From contig JAUXEE010000014.1 in assembly GCA_030618065.1 (NCBI GenBank), positions 1 to 17,027 on the forward strand: a stretch of DNA of 17,027 nucleotides. Reading direction: 5' to 3'. This document shows positions 14,351-17,027 of the stretch, piece by piece. Positions within the stretch are counted from its first letter, which is position 1. Each line of letters begins with the position of its first letter. Source of the DNA: Gemmatimonadota bacterium. GTDB lineage: Bacteria > Gemmatimonadota > Gemmatimonadetes > Longimicrobiales > Gaopeijiaceae. A program made the translations under genes and the position numbers. The notes beneath the pieces were generated by a model. It was not told where the DNA came from and ran no database searches. It saw only the letters and a list, made by a program, of their open reading frames with translations.

Positions 14351-15289
14351 TCACATCCAGGTGTAGCTGTACGACACGCCGATGGACGTGAAATCGCCGC
14401 CGACGCGGGTGAACGCGCCGCGGCTGGCGGCGAGGCGAAGCCCGTGCCTGGGGGCGACCTGCCAGGCCACCGTGAGGCCGACCCGGGAATTACTCTGCAG
14501 GTCGTCGTTGGCCACTCCGTCGACCTTGGTTCCGCCGCCCTTCCAGAAGTTGCCGTCGAGGGCTGCCCAGAACTCTGGACTCACGCGATAGCGAACGTGG
14601 GCCTGGGTAGACAGTATGGGGTCCTGAAATCGGGTCTTGCCCCCGTAGAAGTCCAAATTGTCGGTGAAAAACCAGCCGCCGAGGTAAGCGTCGAAAGCCC
14701 ATTTCCCAGCCACGTGGGCGATGCCGACCTCGGGTTTGAACCCCCAGCGATTAGCTCCGATGTTGATGAGTTTGGTCGGGTCGTACTCCCCCGTCGGTGC
14801 CCTGACGAGGAGACTAGCGCCGAGGAGGGTGCGGGGCCTGTAGATACCGAATGCCTCACGGTCCATCGCCGGAACACCGAAGAGGTTTACGCCGAAACGT
14901 AAAACGGCGTCGGCAGCACCTGATCGTTCCACGGAGGTCTGTTCACCGATATAGACACCCTCGACGTCGCCGACCACGTAGGGGACGATGACGGTGACGT
15001 TCGCGGCCCGACCGAAAAACCCGAAGGTCCGCCCGTAACCGACCGACCAGGCACTGATGCGGGCGCTGGCGTCCTCCACCGGCAGCGACGGGTCGAAGGA
15101 TAGGTCTCCGCTGGAGTAGCCGGCCGTGACTGTCACCAGATTGCCGCCCACCGGGGCCGGCGTGTAGGCCGCCGGCACCAGTTCCTGCGCAAACCCCGGC
15201 GTCGACAGCACTCCGAAGAGACCCGAGAAAAGGAACGTCGCCCTGCGACGAACGGAGCCGAATCGGTCGATGATGAGTTTCGTTACCAT
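14351..15289 (-). CDS. Outer-membrane transporter-like protein, MetA-pathway (Phenol_MetA_deg) type
   Basis: From ATG 15289 the 312-residue product has a signal peptide (basic RRR, hydrophobic core, cleavage near GFA-QE at 34). The rest is amphipathic beta strands: NLVTVTAGYSSGDL, SVGYGRTFGFFGRAANVTVI, GASLLVRAPTGEYDPTKLIN, NRWGFKPEVGIAHVAGKWAF and the terminal YSYTW. The segment APTGEYDPTKLIN(I)G...W is a signature of the MetA-pathway (pfam13557) porin-like family, thought to move hydrophobic compounds across the outer membrane. The substrate here is unknown. A TTG at 15328 after a G-rich stretch is an alternative start. It is divergent from the next gene and convergent with the DUF1254 lipoprotein. 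Confidence 0.75.
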   Translation of the reverse strand: MVTKLIIDRFGSVRRRATFLFSGLFGVLSTPGFAQELVPAAYTPAPVGGNLVTVTAGYSSGDLSFDPSLPVEDASARISAWSVGYGRTFGFFGRAANVTVIVPYVVGDVEGVYIGEQTSVERSGAADAVLRFGVNLFGVPAMDREAFGIYRPRTLLGASLLVRAPTGEYDPTKLINIGANRWGFKPEVGIAHVAGKWAFDAYLGGWFFTDNLDFYGGKTRFQDPILSTQAHVRYRVSPEFWAALDGNFWKGGGTKVDGVANDDLQSNSRVGLTVAWQVAPRHGLRLAASRGAFTRVGGDFTSIGVSYSYTWM

Positions 15290-15515
15290 CGTGACGGGAA
15301 GGTGGATGGCCCAGGGTTCAGGATGCAAGCCCCCCCTTGCCGCACTGGAAATTCCGGGCGGTATATGTGGCCGGGCTTCCCTCTTGCTAAACCTATCCCC
15401 GCAAAATAGGGTAAGATGGACTCTTCAAAACCAACGGAAAGGGCTGCGGCCCAAAAGCTCACATCTTTGATATGTCTTCCTCACGCGCCTCAGCAGCGAT
15501 GAAAGGGGTTGGGAC
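15290..15515. promoter_or_regulatory. Divergent promoter region between two outer-membrane protein genes
   Basis: The 226-bp gap holds no gene. It contains CCTAT (15392-15396) and ATAGG (15406-15410) as a 5-bp inverted repeat with a 9-nt spacer, in the most AT-rich part. It must serve both leftward and rightward genes. I could not assign -35/-10 boxes with confidence. Confidence 0.4.
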
Positions 15516-16484
15516 ATGACTCTCGCCAGGACAGCGCGAACTTTCTTACTCGTGACCGGAGTGGCTTCCTGCTGGGCGGGGCAGGCCCATGCCCAGTTCA
15601 ACGGTCATAACGGCCTCGGTGATTTCGGGGTCCTGTCAGGCAGCCAACCGGAGCCGGGTTTCTACGCCCTTGCGTTCTATTACCGCTACGGGACCGACCT
15701 GCTACGGAACGGTGACGGAGAAGAAGTAGGCTTCGAAACGAATGATCCAGGCGACCTCACAGTGAACTCCTTTGCTCCGATGCTTTGGTGGGTGACCGAC
15801 CACAAGGTGTTGGGAGCCAACTACGGAGCCCTCCTGGTCCTGCCCATCGCCAACATTGGCTTGGAGGTCCCGATTCTCGATCGAAAGTCCAAGACTGGGA
15901 CCGCTTTGGGGGACCTTTACTTCCAGCCGGTCAACCTCGGTTGGCACCGGGAACGGGCCGACTTCACGGCAGGTCTCGCGTTTTTTGCTCCGACGGGCCG
16001 GTACGAAGCCGACGCCGACGACAACGTGGGTTTGGGAATGTGGACCTTCGAGTTGAATGCAGGCACATCGATCTTCCTGGATGAAGCCAGGAGCTGGCAC
16101 CTGGCCACAACGGCATATTACGAAACCCATAGCGAAAAGAAGGACTCCGACGCCAAGGTCGGTGACATCATTACCCTGGAAGGAGGATTCGGAAAATCGT
16201 TCATGGAAGGAGCCCTCACCGTCGGCGCGGCCTATTTCGCACAGTGGAAGATCACCGACGACGATTTCGGTACCGACTTCGAACTCCCCAGTGGAAGGGA
16301 GATCGGGAAGCACAAGGTGTACGGATTTGGTCCTGAGGTCACGTTGCCCCTGGCAACGAGTGAGAAGCTGATTGCGCTGGTGAATATCCGCTATCTGTGG
16401 GAGACGGGCGCCCGGACGAAGACCCAGGGACATGCCCTGGCCATCACCGCGACCTTCCCCATCCCCAGCATCCCACTCATCTGA
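15516..16484 (+). CDS. Outer-membrane protein, SphA/MetA-pathway-like transporter
   Basis: The 322-residue product has a signal peptide cleaved near AHA-QF (26). The mature start NGHNGLGDFGVLSGSQPEPG is characteristic of SphA-like members of the MetA-pathway family. It is followed by YYRYGTDLLRNGDGEE, ALLVLPIANIGLEV, AGLAFFAPTGRYEADADDNV (the PTGRY segment) and FGPEVTLPLATSEKLIALVN, all beta-barrel strands. ATG 15516 has AAAGGGG at 15502-15508 with a 7-nt spacer. The role is probably passage of a hydrophobic compound, unknown here. The next gene starts 11 bp after its stop, so the two are likely in one operon. Confidence 0.78.
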   Translation: MTLARTARTFLLVTGVASCWAGQAHAQFNGHNGLGDFGVLSGSQPEPGFYALAFYYRYGTDLLRNGDGEEVGFETNDPGDLTVNSFAPMLWWVTDHKVLGANYGALLVLPIANIGLEVPILDRKSKTGTALGDLYFQPVNLGWHRERADFTAGLAFFAPTGRYEADADDNVGLGMWTFELNAGTSIFLDEARSWHLATTAYYETHSEKKDSDAKVGDIITLEGGFGKSFMEGALTVGAAYFAQWKITDDDFGTDFELPSGREIGKHKVYGFGPEVTLPLATSEKLIALVNIRYLWETGARTKTQGHALAITATFPIPSIPLI

Positions 16485-16495
16485 GAGCCAACCCG

Positions 16496-17027
16496 ATGGG
16501 AAGAGTCCGAAGTGACCTGAGAGAGACCCTGAGCTCCCGTCTTTTTCTCTGGACCCTCGGGGCCTTGTGTCTCGCGCTGACGCCCTCGATGGCCAGCGGG
16601 CAGGCTGACCTTCGTCTCACCGAAGAACAGGGTGACAGCGCGGCTGCGACGTACGACTACATCTTCCCCATCTGGGGAAAGAAGGTCGTGGAGCGGGGCT
16701 TCGACATCCCCTACCCCTTTGGAGTAAGCGCAAATTTCCTGAGCCAACGCTTCGATGTCATTATCGACGACCTGCAGTTGAGCCTGGGGGATGCTGCCCT
16801 GGTGCCGTTCGACGTCGTCAAGTTCAAATCTGCAGGGACCAACATGATCACGGGCAACGTCCGCGGCGACCTATGGGTTCTGCCTTTTCTGAACGTCTCG
16901 TTGATGTACGGAGACGGCAGGGGAGAGACGTCCGTTGCGCTGGAGGAGCCCGTTTCCTTTTCCACGCAGGTGGACTTTCGAGGGAGGTACTATGGCTTCG
17001 GACTCCTGGGGGCGTTCGGGATCAGCC
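16496..17027 (+). CDS. Outer-membrane-type protein of unknown function (3'-partial)
   Basis: The frame is open from ATG 16496 to the window edge, showing 177 residues. A basic N-region and hydrophobic stretch (LFLWTLGALCLALTPSMASG) end near GQA, predicting export. The following segments KKVVERGFDIPYPFGVSANF, FDVIIDDLQLSLGD and DLWVLPFLNVSLMYGDGRGE have the pattern of a group of uncharacterised outer-membrane proteins with a PYPFGV start and a VLPFLNV strand. I do not know their function. It follows the SphA-like gene by 11 bp without a strong ribosome-binding site, suggesting translational coupling. Confidence 0.65.
   Translation, partial: MGRVRSDLRETLSSRLFLWTLGALCLALTPSMASGQADLRLTEEQGDSAAATYDYIFPIWGKKVVERGFDIPYPFGVSANFLSQRFDVIIDDLQLSLGDAALVPFDVVKFKSAGTNMITGNVRGDLWVLPFLNVSLMYGDGRGETSVALEEPVSFSTQVDFRGRYYGFGLLGAFGIS

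Noticed and set aside
1..17027. CRISPR array, tRNA, rRNA, toxin-antitoxin pair or defence system
   Set aside because: No regularly spaced direct repeats, cloverleaf sequences, rRNA motifs or nuclease/toxin signatures were seen on either strand.

Overview
The window is high-GC DNA from a Gram-negative (diderm) bacterium. Almost every intact gene encodes an envelope protein: lipoproteins, a TonB-dependent receptor, beta-barrel proteins, periplasmic peptidoglycan enzymes and secreted DUF1254/DUF1214 proteins. The mix (DUF1254 pair, MetA/SphA-type porins, a receptor with a carboxypeptidase-regulatory-like N-domain, an M15 peptidase with dockerin-like calcium loops) suits an environmental lineage such as Gemmatimonadota or a neighbouring phylum. 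That placement is an inference from protein style only. No rRNA, tRNA, CRISPR array or intact mobile element is visible.

Region 1 (1-6133) is a cell-wall and envelope block. A PAP2-type phosphatase (possibly cut by the window edge) and an M48 lipoprotein peptidase read rightwards. They converge on a leftward set: an L,D-transpeptidase (YcbB/LdtD type), an M15/DUF882 endopeptidase (YcbK/MepK type) 24 bp behind it, and a coiled-coil OmpA-family lipoprotein. In E. coli the LdtD and MepK genes are also neighbours; one makes and the other cuts 3-3 peptidoglycan crosslinks, so this looks like a conserved crosslink-remodelling pair with a peptidoglycan-binding lipoprotein downstream.

Region 2 (6134-7680) is a scar. 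It holds a C-terminal beta-barrel fragment with no credible start, the last 79 codons of a DDE/rve transposase, and, butted against that remnant at about 7169, a family-2 glycosyltransferase gene that has lost its N-terminus. Inverted repeats lie between the fragments.

Region 3 (7681-10745) is a leftward metal- or haem-uptake-like unit: a small membrane protein with a histidine-rich motif followed by a large TonB-dependent receptor, with a perfect 16-bp palindrome upstream and an inverted repeat in the intercistronic leader.

Region 4 (10746-14250) starts with a truncated PAS sensor gene (leftward) and continues with two rightward tandem DUF1254/DUF1214 genes. The first appears to have lost one base in its signal peptide; the second is an intact lipoprotein. 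Similar 24-bp sequences follow both stop codons.

Region 5 (14351-17027) has two divergent MetA/SphA-like outer-membrane proteins and the start of a third outer-membrane-type protein that runs off the window. Together with the DUF1254 pair they could handle export or uptake of a hydrophobic substrate, but nothing in the sequence names it.
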